DNA of 64,000 nucleotides from Lutraria lutraria (GCA_964023205.1 OZ026840.1:35505336-35569335); one strand, 5' to 3'. Shown: positions 45,476 to 57,919, counted from the first letter of the stretch. Made by a program: numbers and translations. The notes: generated from the letters alone by a model not told the origin.

Positions 45476-47503
45476 GATGATTTATCCTCTAGTTGACACA
45501 CTACCCGTGCAAAGCCTTCATCGTTGACCCTTTATCACTGCGATCTATTTCTATTATCCTGTCATCTGGCACTGGTCGACATATTGCGTCACATTCTTAA
45601 CGATTGTTGCTATTTAAAACTTGTATCTACATATATTTGAATTGTCTTGCATTAACATACGTACATCCTCGTCCATGTACCAATAAAGCCTTTTGTTATA
45701 CTAATTTTGCTTTCCCGTTGGCCGGTTTCATAAATGAATTCCGAAGGGTCATCCTCTCAGCTTTACGAAGAACTGCATGGCATTACTACATGCATGCGCA
45801 GTAAATTATTGCAGTTCATTGTTTTACCTGCAGTTCAAATGTTAAAAGTAGTCCCTTTCTCAGCGTTCAAAGATTGGTGTTACCCAAGTTGATGTGGCAA
45901 GCACGTGACCTTGGTGTACACATTGGTCAAATCGTAACTGCTCGGGTATTTCCGTTACTGAGAAATACGCCTCGTACATAAGTGTAAGGTCACGAAGTTT
46001 GGTTATGCGGTTTCCGGTCACTACTTTGTCAACACTAGGTACTCGTTTCCAAGAACCATTCTCAGAATTACTGTCTACCAAACTTGTTTATCATTCGCGA
46101 TTGATTAAATGGGCATCAAGTTCCCATTGAGAGAGAAATTAACAGGGTGTATCCAGCGTAGGATTCCCAGGGTCAGCCAAGTTGGAAAACAGCCGGTGAA
46201 CAACATCAACAAAATGGCGGTATGTCTATTATGTCCGAGGCACTTTTCTTCAGACAAACGCCGATGAGTTTCGATTGACATTGGTCCTCAAAGTACAATA
46301 TGTAGAGCATTAAGTCAACGGACCTTCTGTTAGTGAGAGCCCTAGTTATTACGAAGGTTCATTTGGACAATTTGATTGAAGACAGTACGTCTATAAACTA
46401 TTTATTCTCTCCCTCCTAATCATTCATTTTAAGACATTAGCATGTGCTCTATTCGGAGATCAATGTAAAAATAACCAGGAATACTTGTTTTGCTTTAAAG
46501 ATTATGTTGAAGACATTATGTTCAGCTTCCACTTATTATTCCAGTGATTTGAGTGTACAGAAGTTTTCAATGACTTGTGGAGCACTACTTAAGAACTGGT
46601 ACAGAATTCTGGAACACTGGTTGAGTTTACACACATTAGTAAACATTGGAAAATAAAAACTGAAACCGTTCAAGCGTAAGTAGCTGGATAATATTCAAGA
46701 GGGACGATTTTAAGTGACTCTGGGATGCTCACCTGAGAAACGAGTTAAGCAGTATCACTTTCGACTTTGATCTAAATTTGTGCTACAGTAAGTAAAAAAT
46801 ACTCGTATTGGAAAATAGACGTCAGGGATATTATGTTTGCAATTTTGTTAGCGGTTTTCTACATCTAGTAGCTAAACATTGTGCTGTCAGTCAAGAATAA
46901 TTGTTTTCAATTATTCCTTTAGGTTGCCATAGAACCCAGATTTCTGCATTGAATGACATTGTTTTAGCGACTTTTGTAAAGGAACACCCAAAGGTCATTC
47001 ATGTGGAGTTTCTTCAAATTTGACACGGCCGTTTCTAATTTGTTTGCTTGATTTCTTTAGTTTTACACACCTTGTTAACAATCAGGGTAATATGAGACGA
47101 ACAGTTCACCTAAACATCGTTCATGGCGGCCGTTTCAGAGGAAAAAGTTGTTTGAAAGTGTGGACGGATGGACGACGAACAAAGTAGCATCTTGACCTTT
47201 GCTGGCAGTAATATCTTTTCGAAATTTGTTGTTCTAGTTTGGAATCAATGATTGTTTTCAAGATAAGACATAAGTTTGTACACGTACCGTCTAACAAATA
47301 CGGTTTATTAAGTGTTTATTTACGTAGATAATCCAACGCAACTTCAAATCGAAACATGTCTGCCCTCAATGCACTATCAATGTTGAAACTTATTTCACAC
47401 CATGAATGTAGTAAATCGTATTCTTTCTTTGATTATTTAACTTATCTACTAATATTTATACGGAAAATTGAATATTCATAACAATACCACACCCTTACTA
47501 ACG

Positions 47504-47697
47504 CACACACGCACGCAGGCACCCCGCATGCACGTACGCACCCCGCACACACGCACCCCGCACGCACGTACGCACCCCGCACACACACCCCGCACACACA
47601 CGCACCCCGCATGCACGTACGCACCCCGCACACACACGCACCCCGCACGCACGTACGCACCTCGCACACACACTCACCCCGCACGCACGTACGCACA
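47504..47697. repeat. GC-rich minisatellite (CACCCCGCAC.../GCACGTACG)
   Basis: Strongly strand-biased C/A-rich array of 'cgcaccccgcacacac' and 'cgcacgcacgtacgcacc' units. Every frame is open on both strands, which creates spurious Cys/Val/Arg- or His/Thr/Pro-rich ORFs. Confidence 0.92.
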
Positions 47698-48236
47698 ATG
47701 ATAACATTATGAAGTTGTTTTTCAATGGGCATTGGAATACCGTCATTCAACTCGTTCATAAAATGATAAAAGAACAAAAAGAAATGGCATATTAGTGTAA
47801 GATTACACATTTTCACAAACATGAAAGCTTTACATACATGTAGATGCTAAGTACAGAGGTTTCATTCATCATTATCTAAATTATTCAGTGAATTGTTTAT
47901 ACAAAGAACACCGGACAAGTGTACGTATTGGTTCTAAGTATCAGGTAAGGTGAATAGTAACACGTGTACACTCGAGGGCCCAAATATTTGATATTTACAT
48001 AATCATGCATTAATGTTCATGCTTTATTAACAGTTATTATAATATGTGCACGTTTAATAGTGTTAATTTATCTTTACTTGAAACATTAATGTTTATAATA
48101 ATCTGTAGAAAATTGGAATTGAATGAAAAAAAATATGGGTCGCTTACAAAGAATGTTGTAAACGTTTCAAAACCCCACAAACACTTTATCATTGTTTTCA
48201 TGTATCCATGGTAGAATATTTGGAAATGTCATTTTT

Positions 48237-48327
48237 ATTGATGCTGTGTGCATTTAGTGGTATATTTGGCATTTGATAACACTTTATCATATATTTGTTC
48301 AAACTGTTATTTTTTCAGAATCTGGAT
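48237..48327 (+). pseudogene. Relic of GPCPD1 intron 16 end and start of exon 17 (unit C)
   Basis: 'gctgtgtgcatttagtggta' and 'tttggcattt' match the other units, followed by 'ttttttcagaatctgga', which is the GPCPD1 exon 17 acceptor. Most of the exon body is then lost; similarity resumes at 'ttcattta' near 48353. Confidence 0.7.
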
Positions 48328-48479
48328 ACCGTTATAATTATATTGTCACATTCATTTACCCTACTCAAAGGGATTCGGCATATGCATTTTGACAAAAATA
48401 GCCTTACACTATATATATTCACCCTACTGTACTTCTTTAAAACCTTTTTAATTTGCCTGTTTACTGTTGTTTAACATTA

Positions 48480-48640
48480 CACACGTGTCACTTGGCTTTA
48501 AGGGTTTAGGAAGGCCCAAGGCGGGCGTAAAATAATTATACGACCTCCTGGAAGTTAGCTCGAATGCAACATTATATGTGAATTTTGTCCAGTCCTGTGT
48601 AGCGACCATAATCACTCGACCACAGTGGACCCTTTGTAAA
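48480..48640 (-). repeat. SINE shared by all three array units (copy C)
   Basis: 'gtcacttggctttaagggtt', 'taggaaggccca' and 'agcgaccataatcactcgac' match the family. Most diverged of the three positional equivalents. Confidence 0.5.
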
Positions 48641-48789
48641 CATGCATGAGATAAGGAAGTTTACTCTTGTAAAGAAATATCGGCCATAAAATGAAACATC
48701 AAGAGCTTATTTTGTTTAAACATAATTATTTTATATCGAATGTACAGCAAGTTCTTACAACTTATATTCACTACTCTCGATGACTGCTT

Positions 48790-48930
48790 CCTGGATTCTG
48801 ACCAGTAATCGCGCCGAAAGGAGGGTTTTGAATGTCCCGGTCAAATTCCGCCACTGACAGGATTCACACCCTCAACCTTCGGGTTAGGAATCCGATGCTC
48901 TACACATACACCACTGCTCCTCCTAAGGGA
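48790..48930 (-). repeat. tRNA-like SINE head, minus strand
   Basis: The minus strand reads GGAGGAGCAGTGGTGTATG, then GTAGAGCATCGGATTCC, then GGTGTGAATCC (B-box-like). It is present only in unit C, so it inserted after the duplications. Confidence 0.5.
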
Positions 48931-49408
48931 GCTTATTTTTGACCATTCAACGATTCAATGGGTCGTCGTGAAGTTGTGATGAACTTGCTTCTGAACGAAT
49001 CAGAAACATTGGCAATATAACGGAATACAGCTGAATCTACTGTAATGTTTTCGCCAGGTTCAAAAACGAAGTGTGTGTTTCTTAACTGGATAATTATTGA
49101 TTGGTGAGACAGATTCCAAGAAATTGTAGAATATTCACATACTTTATTAAGATTGAGTACATGTTTTATTTTCATTTTTATTCACTTTACATATAAATGT
49201 TAACAAACGTTAGACTTTTGAACCAATCGAGGTTAACGCTTTTAGGCGTTTTGAATGGTGTATTCAGTTGGTCTAAATGTCGTTTATTAGAAGTCAGATA
49301 GCAAAACAAAAGGTACTGTGATGAAAGTAACTCAATATAAACAAACAAATGCCTTTGTATTAGTAAATGTATTGCATATTTCCTGTTCATATATACTTCA
49401 CACTTAGT

Positions 49409-51684
49409 CTAATTAGTCGGACAATGTCCATGTTCATGGGAATTTCCGTGAGGATGCTGGGCAGCTTGGCCTTCAATTTTGGTGAAGAGCTGAAAACAAA
49501 CATACAATAGTCGGTAACTTACATTTGTATATATAGATATATCATTCTAATATGAAGACGCATAAGATTTTATGTAAATTTAATGCTAAACGTCATAGCT
49601 ATTTTCTAATGTTAGAATAGACCCCCCCCCCAAACAATGTATTATGAAGTACAGTTACCATCCCGTAACAATGTCTATTCTGTATTGTGCGCCTGGGTCA
49701 AAATAACATTTCTTTTTCAGTTTTCATCAAGGCATCAGAAAATCCAAAATTAGAAGCTTACACTTATCGCATGAAAGAAGCAGCATATATAAGTAATTCT
49801 ACTGGTCACACTAGATCGCTACTAAATCAAACTCACTAACAGCTAGTTTTATCCATTAGGGAATTCCATATTTTATTTTATTAAAACTTAATTATGTTGT
49901 TTTCAGTCTTTGTGTATTGTACTTACAGCTATCCAGTAATTAACAAATTCGTCTTGTGTAACGTCGCCATCATCTGAAACATTTTAAAGATATGGCTATA
50001 GTTAATATTATTGCAAATGCATATATTTTTAATACCGTGTATTGGCGTGTAAAGAATGTTTAGTTTATTGGTGTCAGTTCAGATTGCAGATTTGATTTCA
50101 AGTAACCATTGTTCCTGTACTGTTATACACAATATGTGTCTTGAAAAGTGACTTTTACATTACCATCGGGATGAGAGACTTAATTACTCTTTTATCATTA
50201 TCTTATACTAATCAAATCAGATCTTCGTGGTCATCGTTTATTAAAATAGTTGAATAATTATAAGTTACAATATATTTATTTTTTTATAAGATATGAACAA
50301 TGTCATTTGCATACCAATAACGTCACGAAATACTCACTATTTTCGTCCATTAGAGCATGGAATGCGTCATAATCAGATTTATCCAAATGATGGTCACCAT
50401 TAACATCATATTCATCGTACAAGTAGTGCGAGAGCATGTACATGTTTGGATCAGCTTCACACAAATACTGGGTGTATTCATGTCTGCTTTCACGGCCATC
50501 ACCTATCAATTACAACATGTACTTTAACTAATCAATCGTAAATGAGTAAACTTATTTTTTCCATGTATTTGACTCTCAACAATATTCTTTGCCCTTTGGA
50601 TTACATTTTTATCTTGTTTTTTTTTCTTGTGCACCAAAGTATCTGTGTAGAGTTGCCATACACAATGAAGGACAATCTCATAACACAGTCTAGCATCGTT
50701 CTCTTTAGTTGTTTATTCACTAAATCGAACTGTTCCTTCTTCTCTAAACTTTGCGGGCAACCAAATTCGATAACTGGCAAACTCATTCCAGGCACTTATG
50801 AGCTCAGCAGTTTCTATCCAACCTTCTCCAGATAAATTTGACGGCCATTGTTTGCAACAGTTTGGCACCCTCATTTCATAAATATAATCACCTTTTCATG
50901 CGTCATAGTCAATTCAATTCGGAAGGTTACACTAGAAATAGGAACGTACCATCTTTATCATATTTATCAAATGCAGCATCAAACTCAGCCAGAGACATTA
51001 CACCATTGAAGTCAGTGTCTACAGGGCCGAACATTAAAACAGCTGTGACATTGTATGGTTGCACTAGTGTCATATCTACAGCGGATGCGCTGAAAAATGA
51101 TCAGAAAAGTGTACGTGCGAGTACTAATACAAATATAATATCATGCAACATGTTTAATTTTTTTTGAGTTTGTTTATTAGTAACAGAATTAATTGTAAAT
51201 GTCTTTGCAGGTCGCCGTGTATTAAGAAACAAATAAATATTTGGAGCCGATGTTTTTCCTGTAAGAATGATCACAAATTTTGAAAATCATCTACGTGCCA
51301 ATAACGCCTTTAAAAATAAATGGATGACAGGCAAAGTTTAAACAAGTAAACTGGGGTTTGGTTTTACTGTGAATTGGGTTTTTAATTCTGGTATATAGCA
51401 TCAAGACCACGGTAACGTCATTTCAGTCAGACTGAACTCCAGATTCCGGAAATGAATCGGAAGAGAAGGTAATACCCAAGCAGGCGGACATGGGAAAGTT
51501 TGGGCAAAATACGATGTTCGAATATTAAACATGGGAATTCAGTTTAAGACAAAGAGGTAAAGATTGCTTAGTGATGTTTGAAATATAGAAATGGCAGGTT
51601 ATATAAATGTGACCTACTTTACAATAACTGATTAACTTACCTGCTATATAGGGCACATAACGTAATTACTGTGAGAGCAATCAT
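49409..51684 (-). CDS. Secreted four-EF-hand protein with His-rich tail, paralogue C
   Basis: Coding exons 51641-51684 (exon begins 51690), 50950-51089, 50338-50502, 49927-49973, 49409-49489; non-coding first exon ends at 53048. It has 477 nt and 158 aa. Signal peptide MIALTVITLCALYSSASA and sequon NVT at 28-30. Loops: DTDFNGVMSLAE, DKDGDGRESRHE, DVNGDHHLDKSD, DENNDGDVTQDE. This is the most diverged paralogue, with a changed loop 1. A three-residue extension (PTN) follows HPHGNSHEHGHC, because the stop codon used by A and B is replaced by a Pro codon. Both Cys and all splice sites are kept. Probably functional. Confidence 0.9.
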
Positions 51685-52197
51685 CTTGATCTGCGAATAT
51701 AAATTTTGTTCATGTACTTTTTATGTCATTTAGCTCAGGAAGAAAACGGTTTTATCGTCTGAGTACTCGATAGCATTGCTTCCATCGATCATATCTTTCA
51801 ATTGTAATTTGTAATTATTTTCGCTTAACCAAAATAACCTTGTTCTTTGGTCTAAATATTCAACCAAGAGAGATATTAATCATCACAATGCACAGCTAAC
51901 TGCTTAACGAGGTTTTAACATATTTGGCTTATCACTACAACTGTTACTTCACAGAACAAATATTTTGCATTTTGTTTTTTTATGCAAGTCGTTTTGAAAT
52001 GCACTCAAACAAAAAGTTCTACCTAGTCATCCAACATTTTATTTATTGAAAAAAAACGTTTGAAAAAAGTTCCTTATGTTCCTGCAGGTTAAATGGGCTG
52101 TTTTTTATATGGCCATTATCCTTTGTCACCAATTATTTGAATACTGTAATTTTTCGTTTGGATACCAATTCAATATTAGGATCGCCTCGTACAAAGA

Positions 52198-52440
52198 CGG
52201 CAAGGTACACCATGGTTGAGTGGTTATGTTCTCATACTGGTGGTCATTAGCGAATCCCTGCTGTGAATTCAAATCCCACTCGGGACCTGACACATTTTAA
52301 ATGTTAGAAAACTATCCAGCTAGTTGATGACAGATCGGTGATTCTACTCAGTTTTACGCTCTGGGTTTTCTTCCACCTTGAAAGCTAGAATAGTCGCCAT
52401 AAACCCAGGCTATTAGTGCAACATTAAACCCAGTGAAAGG
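52198..52440 (+). repeat. SINE in intron 1 of gene C
   Basis: A-box-like 'tggttgagtggttatg', B-box-like 'attcaaatcccac', tail 'gtgcaacattaaacccag'. Positional equivalent of the copies in genes A and B. Confidence 0.65.
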
Positions 52441-52449
52441 AAATGTTAA

Positions 52450-52858
52450 AGCCCCATTAGCTTTTTGGATGTTAATATTAAAGTAGGTCTTATTTTACAC
52501 AGAAAGATGTCTTATCAGTGAAATTGACTTTAACTTTCAATAAAAACATTCCGAAATGTTCTTATTTAATCACAAATATAGCACAGTATTTTTTTCAATA
52601 ATATTGCAAACAAATAAGAAAATTAAAGTAGGTCTTATTTTACACAGAAAGATGTCTTATCAGTGAAATTGACTTTAACTTTCAATAAAAACATAAATGT
52701 AGCGCAGTATTTTTTTCAATGATATTGCAAAAAATAAGAAAAAACATTTAACAGCATTTGTATGTGATGTGGCTAGAGCGAATGAAATACATTTCTTATA
52801 TTTTACAATCATTTTATCTATTGTTCTGTATTACTAAATTCAAAACGCTAATGGGACT
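52450..52858. mobile_element. TTAA-flanked MITE (AGCCCCATTAGC family), copy 2
   Basis: TTAA at 52446-52449 and 52859-52862; ends AGCCCCATTAGC...GCTAATGGGACT; 409 bp. An internal segment of roughly 140 bp starting 'attaaagtaggtcttatttt' is tandemly duplicated, which explains the extra length over copy 1. It lies in intron 1 of gene C. Confidence 0.88.
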
Positions 52859-53047
52859 TTAAGAAAACATTGCATTTAATTTCGATTTAGACAAGAGTAA
52901 AATGGCTCGCCGTTAGATCTCTCATGTCATAATAAAAGAACGTTAACTACAAATAGCGTTTGGACCAGTGATGACAACACAGAAATAATTGAAATGATTC
53001 TGCTATATTTCATGAAGTGGCGATCTTAAAAGACAAAACGAACTTAC

Positions 53048-53191
53048 CTCTTAGAGCGAGCTGCACTGAATAACAATCAGTTGTAAGATTTAGTACAATC
53101 TCTGATATTTCTTTATATAGAAACAGATCGTGTTCGTTGATTAAAGTGGCCCGTTGTGTGTGCTTTCAGATGGAAAATTCAAATATTAATT
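53048..53191 (-). promoter_or_regulatory. TATA promoter and first exon of EF-hand gene C
   Basis: Minus-strand TATATAAAG at 53111-53119. Non-coding exon with donor after 53048. Upstream 'aaagtggcccg' and 'gatggaaaattcaa' are kept from the A/B promoter block, but the rest has diverged. Confidence 0.7.
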
Positions 53192-54502
53192 AGCCGTATG
53201 CCAATGAGATCAAGTTTTGATGTCAGTTTGTTATATTAATTTTCACCGTATTATGGAGAAAACGTTCTTAAATATTGATGTATACTTGATATGTAAAAAA
53301 TACAAATTCAGTAAATAGAGCTTAGCTTTTAATACAGTATTTAGTTGAAGAATGCATATATCAGGCCTTATTGTGTTTGTTAAGTTGGTTTGTTTGTGGC
53401 TAGCCCCGTTCGGCAACAGAGTACGTATCAGCAATGTATTGCTGTCGTTATCTGTGCCCCTTTTGTAGGCGTAAACATATGTTTGTTTCTGGTTTTCCCG
53501 ACCTACCCTTATTATTGCCCACACTAATCTAGACGTTTAATTCAATTCGAGGTACGAAACAGCCACTACATTGTATTTCAATAGTTCAACTATTGCGCAT
53601 GCTTTCATGAACCAACAATGACCATGTAACAAGAAACGAACATGTAAATATGCAGTGTAAACCTACCGTTAAAAGTTATATGAATGACCAACTCGGTGAC
53701 TGAAGTGGTCTCAATATGAGTTTGAAAGTTAATAATACATTTGTATATGAGACAAATGCCATAGAAAAGATACCCATTAAGGTTATTATAATATTATTAG
53801 TTTATCTTGATACTGAAGTGATCGCTAAATGAGGTTTAATTGCCAATGTTGTGTCCTTACGTCTTTCGGAAAGGGCATCATGGTAGAGTGGTTATGGTAT
53901 CTGACTAGTCAATACCAGTTCCTTACAACTGAGTGTGAATCACATCTAGGATCGATTCTCACAAGTGATGAAGCTGTTCAGCTAGCTTATAGAGGATCAG
54001 TGGATCCACTGCTAAGGCTGGAAAAATTGCGTATGGACCCTTGTTATATGTGCGATGATAAATATTGGATAAGTCTCTAAACTCATCACACAGTCACACA
54101 CAGTCAGTACCTCAAACAAGAAGTCATGGTTTTATCATATTATGTCTCTCGACAGAAAGTAAATGATGATAAGACCGTAATGTAAGAAATCATGATAAAA
54201 TTCACGGACGTAATAGTAAGCAGGAATGTTTATATACTATGATGTAAGACCGTTATTTAAGTTAGTCAGATTAAAATCAGTCAATGATTTGTATGATGAC
54301 TAACTCCCCTGTTCTTTCATCTGTTCGTTGATGAAGCATCGTTACATCGGTACATGTAACATTCGTCTATGTAAATATTGTGCCACTTCGATCTAGTCTC
54401 ATTCCAAACGCTCGTTACTATTTGACATGAATTGCGTCAACGTAGATTTGAATCATCTTGCATTAACGATTCACCATTACATGTACTAGCATATCACACT
54501 TG
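53192..54502. other. Upstream region of EF-hand gene C
   Basis: No gene seen. Includes a repeat piece near 53470-53530 ('tgtttgtttctggttttccc', 'gacctaccc') also found near 17040 and, inverted, near 20890. A SINE (about 53850-54110) and sequence matching unit B intergenic DNA follow. Confidence 0.5.
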
Positions 54503-54914
54503 ATAACAAAAGAACAAAACAAACTTTATTGGCAAATCAGCAAAATATTTTGCCTTTGGCCATTTACAATAAAGATGAAATATGGCAAAGACACAATGAG
54601 TAATAAACAGTCAACAAAACAATGGAATTACTACATGAATACAATACAATATACAATACAATACAGAATAATGAAAGTACGATATGTACAAAACAAAAGC
54701 ATGTATGTTAAGAAACAGTTATAATTGCTAGGTACGTATTCTTACGTTTGATCATAGCTTCTTTAATAAATCTACATAAATTGTAAAGAAATTTTCTTTT
54801 ATTATTTGACATAATTGAAATGAATTTATTAATAGAGGGCCAAGATATATTTCCGAGATACTTGCGTCGTAAATCTCTATACATATCACAACATAAAAGG
54901 AAATGGTATTCAGA

Positions 54915-56499
54915 TTATATTACATTTTGTAGGCATAATTTACATTTTCTGTTAATTCTTTCAATACCGGTAAATCTTCTTAATTCAATCTCTAATTTGT
55001 AGCTTGATAATCTTATTGATGTTAAATATCTTCTCAATTCATTATTTGATACTATTTGTAAGTATTCTTCAAAACAGAATGTATTTTTGTATTGGCAGTA
55101 GTATTCTAGTTTGGGCGAGCTAGTAATCGAGGCAGACCAATCTTGAATATATTGTTCTTTAATTCTATTAATCAACAACGGTTCATGATTAATAGTTTCA
55201 TCAAAATTATCTTTTATATATGTAAAGCCTAAATGGTCTTTAATAGAGTTAATACGACTAGCCCAACATGGAGTGTTTACGTTATAACAAAGATCGTGGT
55301 ATACATTATAAAGTGGTGAATCAACGTTCTTCATTATTTTCAACCAGAATTTTAATGACTTTATTCTACATAGAACTGATAACGGAAATCTCCCTAATTC
55401 ACCATATACGGCGGAGTTCGGAGTTTGTGATTTAACACCAAGTAATTTAAAAAAAAATTTAATATGTAATTTATCAATATCTTTTGGATTGTAGATACCC
55501 CAAATCTCAGAACCGTATAAAAGAGTAGGTACTATCATTGTATCAAATAAGTGTAATTTCGTTTTTATGTCCAATGGTACCTTATCAAACAACGTCAAAA
55601 GATTATGATATGCTCGTAAAGCTTGGTCCTGGAGAGATTTCACAGCTGAATTAAAGTTACCTGTATATGAAAATTTAACACCTAGGTATGTAAAACTATC
55701 TACAATTTCCAACGGTTCACCATTTATATAAAATATAATATTATGAAGTTGTTTGCGTTTTTCGAATATACATATTTTGGTTTTATCCAGATTTATAGTG
55801 AGACCCCATTTCAAAGAATATTGATAAATACAGTCGATTTGCGATTGGAGACTTACAGGATCAGTTGTAAAGAGAACAATATCGTCGGCAAAAAGAATCA
55901 TATACATGGAAAGTAGATCTAAATCTTTATCTGTTAAGAGGTTAAAATCTATACTATTTTTCAATGTCATTTATGAATAGGATGAACAAGAGTGGCGATA
56001 GTGGTTCCCCTTGTTTCAAACCAATTGTTACGTCAAAAAAGTCCGAAAGAGGCATACTGTTTGATATCTTAATACAAGATTGTACTCGGTCGTAAATACA
56101 TTTCATCATGTTAATCATTTTACAGTTTATTCCAGATGCAATCAATTTTTCCCATAATGCTTCACGATTTACGGTATCAAATGCTCTTTTGTAGTCGATA
56201 AATATACAATATAACTTAGAGTGTTTAGCTAAAATCTTTTGAATGACAGCATGAAGTAAGAAAATAGCATCCGTTGTTGAACGGTTATCTCGGAAACCAA
56301 ATTGAAAAACATTAAAAACCTGTTCAGACTCACACCATTTGTTTATGCGATTTCTTAAAAGGAGAGAGAAAATTTTCTCCATAGTATTTACAAGTGTGAT
56401 GCCCCGATAATTAGATGGGTTATTTTTATCACCCTTTTTATACCCCCGAGTAACCAGTTTCCGTGAGGTTAAGGAAACATCGAGCGCGCTCAAGAACAA
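54915..56499 (-). pseudogene. LINE reverse transcriptase, frameshifted
   Basis: Frame 56499-55954 has 'YKKGDKNNPSNYRGITLVN' (truncated at its 5' end by an insertion), 'FGFRDNRSTTDAIF', 'FIDYKRAFDTVNREALW' and 'GLKQGEPLSPLLFILFINDI'. A run of A residues near 55965 shifts the frame, and the protein continues in 55970-54915 with the catalytic 'MILFADDIVLF', 'WGLTINLDKTKICIF' and 'YLGVKFSYTG'. These are motifs A, B, C and following of a non-LTR reverse transcriptase. The end 'RINRKCKLCLQNVI' is zinc-knuckle-like. Residues before motif 1 lie across the insertion, upstream of 57480. Confidence 0.92.
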
Positions 56500-57480
56500 T
56501 ATTGTTTCTCACAAACTTTAAAAACTACGTATCAATAACACAACTTAACACGTATAACCTCGCATATGTTTTAAACATATCCTTCATTGCTAACTCATGG
56601 ACGCATCCATTTTCATACATGTACAAAATGAGACTTCCATTAAGTATGGTAGAACAGTTTTCGTGAGGTTTAGCGAAATGGCTGAATTAAACAAAATTGG
56701 CCATATATAGAACAAGAGATATCATTTAACGTGTAGTTTTATGTATTTAAAGGTTTATTTTAGATCCGTTTTTAAATTTTATGGTTTATTTTATCTTTTA
56801 TTTCGGTATCAACAGTTATAGCCTATATCATTGACATTCGTTAGAATTGTTGGTGAATATTGCCTGTCTGCATTTTGCTGGATGCGGGCTAGATCTAGAT
56901 CTAGTACCATATATTTCTAAATTTATATGCCAGATTTAGGTTTAATGTGGCTCGCACATTCTTATGATGTGTATCGGGGAATATATATATTTTTTTATTG
57001 ACAATTTATTGTATTTCGGTCAATAAACTACATGGTGACTGTTTTTAACAAGTGACAAAACATTACATTTAGGTGTCTCCAACCATATAAGTAGGTAACC
57101 TTTCCTTCCATTTCGTAATTTAAATATCAGCCACGGAACCAGTCATCCAAGGTCATGACGTAACTGTAAATGGTGTAAACAATCGGCTGCTAAACAGATT
57201 TTAAGAGAAAGATCGTTATATTTTGAAAAATTAATGTAAGATGTAGGTTTACTAATTGAATTATATTTTTTACATGCTTTTATCATAGTATATGAAGGGA
57301 AACTATTTTCTTATGTTTCCAAGAGCTATTCGAAGCATTTTTTATTGCCGACTGCGGTTTGTCGTCTCTGCAGTTGGCTTCCAGGGTATGACGTCATTCA
57401 ACAAATTATAGCGCGAGCTTTTTGTAAATATTTCCGGTATAACGAAAACGAAGGTATCACGATTTAGGGTTACTCGACGG
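56443..57480. mobile_element. 1.04-kb TA-flanked insertion in the LINE
   Basis: TA at 56441-56442 and 57481-57482 flank it. Removing the segment with one TA joins the LINE frames from '...GVIVQIY' straight into 'KKGDKNN', which defines both edges. Its ends share an imperfect inverted CGAGTAACC (left CCCCCGAGTAACC, right GGTTACTCGACGG). No ORF. Probably a non-autonomous Tc1/mariner-like element. Confidence 0.75.
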
Positions 57481-57839
57481 TATATTTGTACTATAACACC
57501 TTTGGTCCACGCCTCTGGATATATACACGTATTAAAAATATGGTTAAAAATCGAACATAGATAAGGAGAAATAAATGTGTTTGAGTCAATATAAAAGTCG
57601 GCTACATTATTGTCAAAATCACAACTCTTGTTTCGTTTTAATTGAGAAATAGTTCGTTGAACCTCTTCAACAGTTATACATGTATCTAATTGTTCAATAT
57701 CAACGGAGTTGTTACATTCTGTATTATAATAATCAGCCGTTGACTCATCTGTATTATTATAAACGTTCGAAAAATGCGTGACGAAATTTTGCAAATCAAC
57801 ATCGTTGCTTTTATTCCCTGTATTTCTAAATTTATTCAA
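57342..57839 (-). pseudogene. LINE linker between endonuclease and reverse transcriptase
   Basis: LINE-derived from 57839 to about 57481, with 'VEEVQRTISQLKRNKSCDFD' and 'IFNHIFNTCIYPEAWTKGVI'; the last 'RRVTLNRD...' part is the inserted element read through. It is in a different frame from the endonuclease segment, which ends at a stop near 57920. Confidence 0.85.
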
Positions 57840-57919
57840 GTATTTCCAGAATTTCCGTGAAGATGAATTATGTAGCTTTGATATATTTATTTTCTCTTTA
57901 GTGTAAAATTTCTGCTTTG

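Larger units (their letters stand above)
43790..48236. other. Intergenic region between EF-hand units B and C
   Basis: No convincing gene. It holds the 44400-45475 dispersed element with a nested hAT-like MITE, and a GC-rich minisatellite at 47504-47697. The rest (about 45475-48230) recurs, diverged, at 54330-54480 and 59400-60950, so it belongs to the duplicated unit. Confidence 0.6.

Noticed and set aside
46214..46222. ATGGCG followed by a GTATGT donor, resembling a first coding exon
   Set aside because: Only two codons, and no downstream exon in a compatible frame could be found.
47442..47822. Cys/Val/Arg-rich and His/Thr/Pro-rich ORFs
   Set aside because: They are open frames through a GC-rich minisatellite, with no start context, signal or homology.
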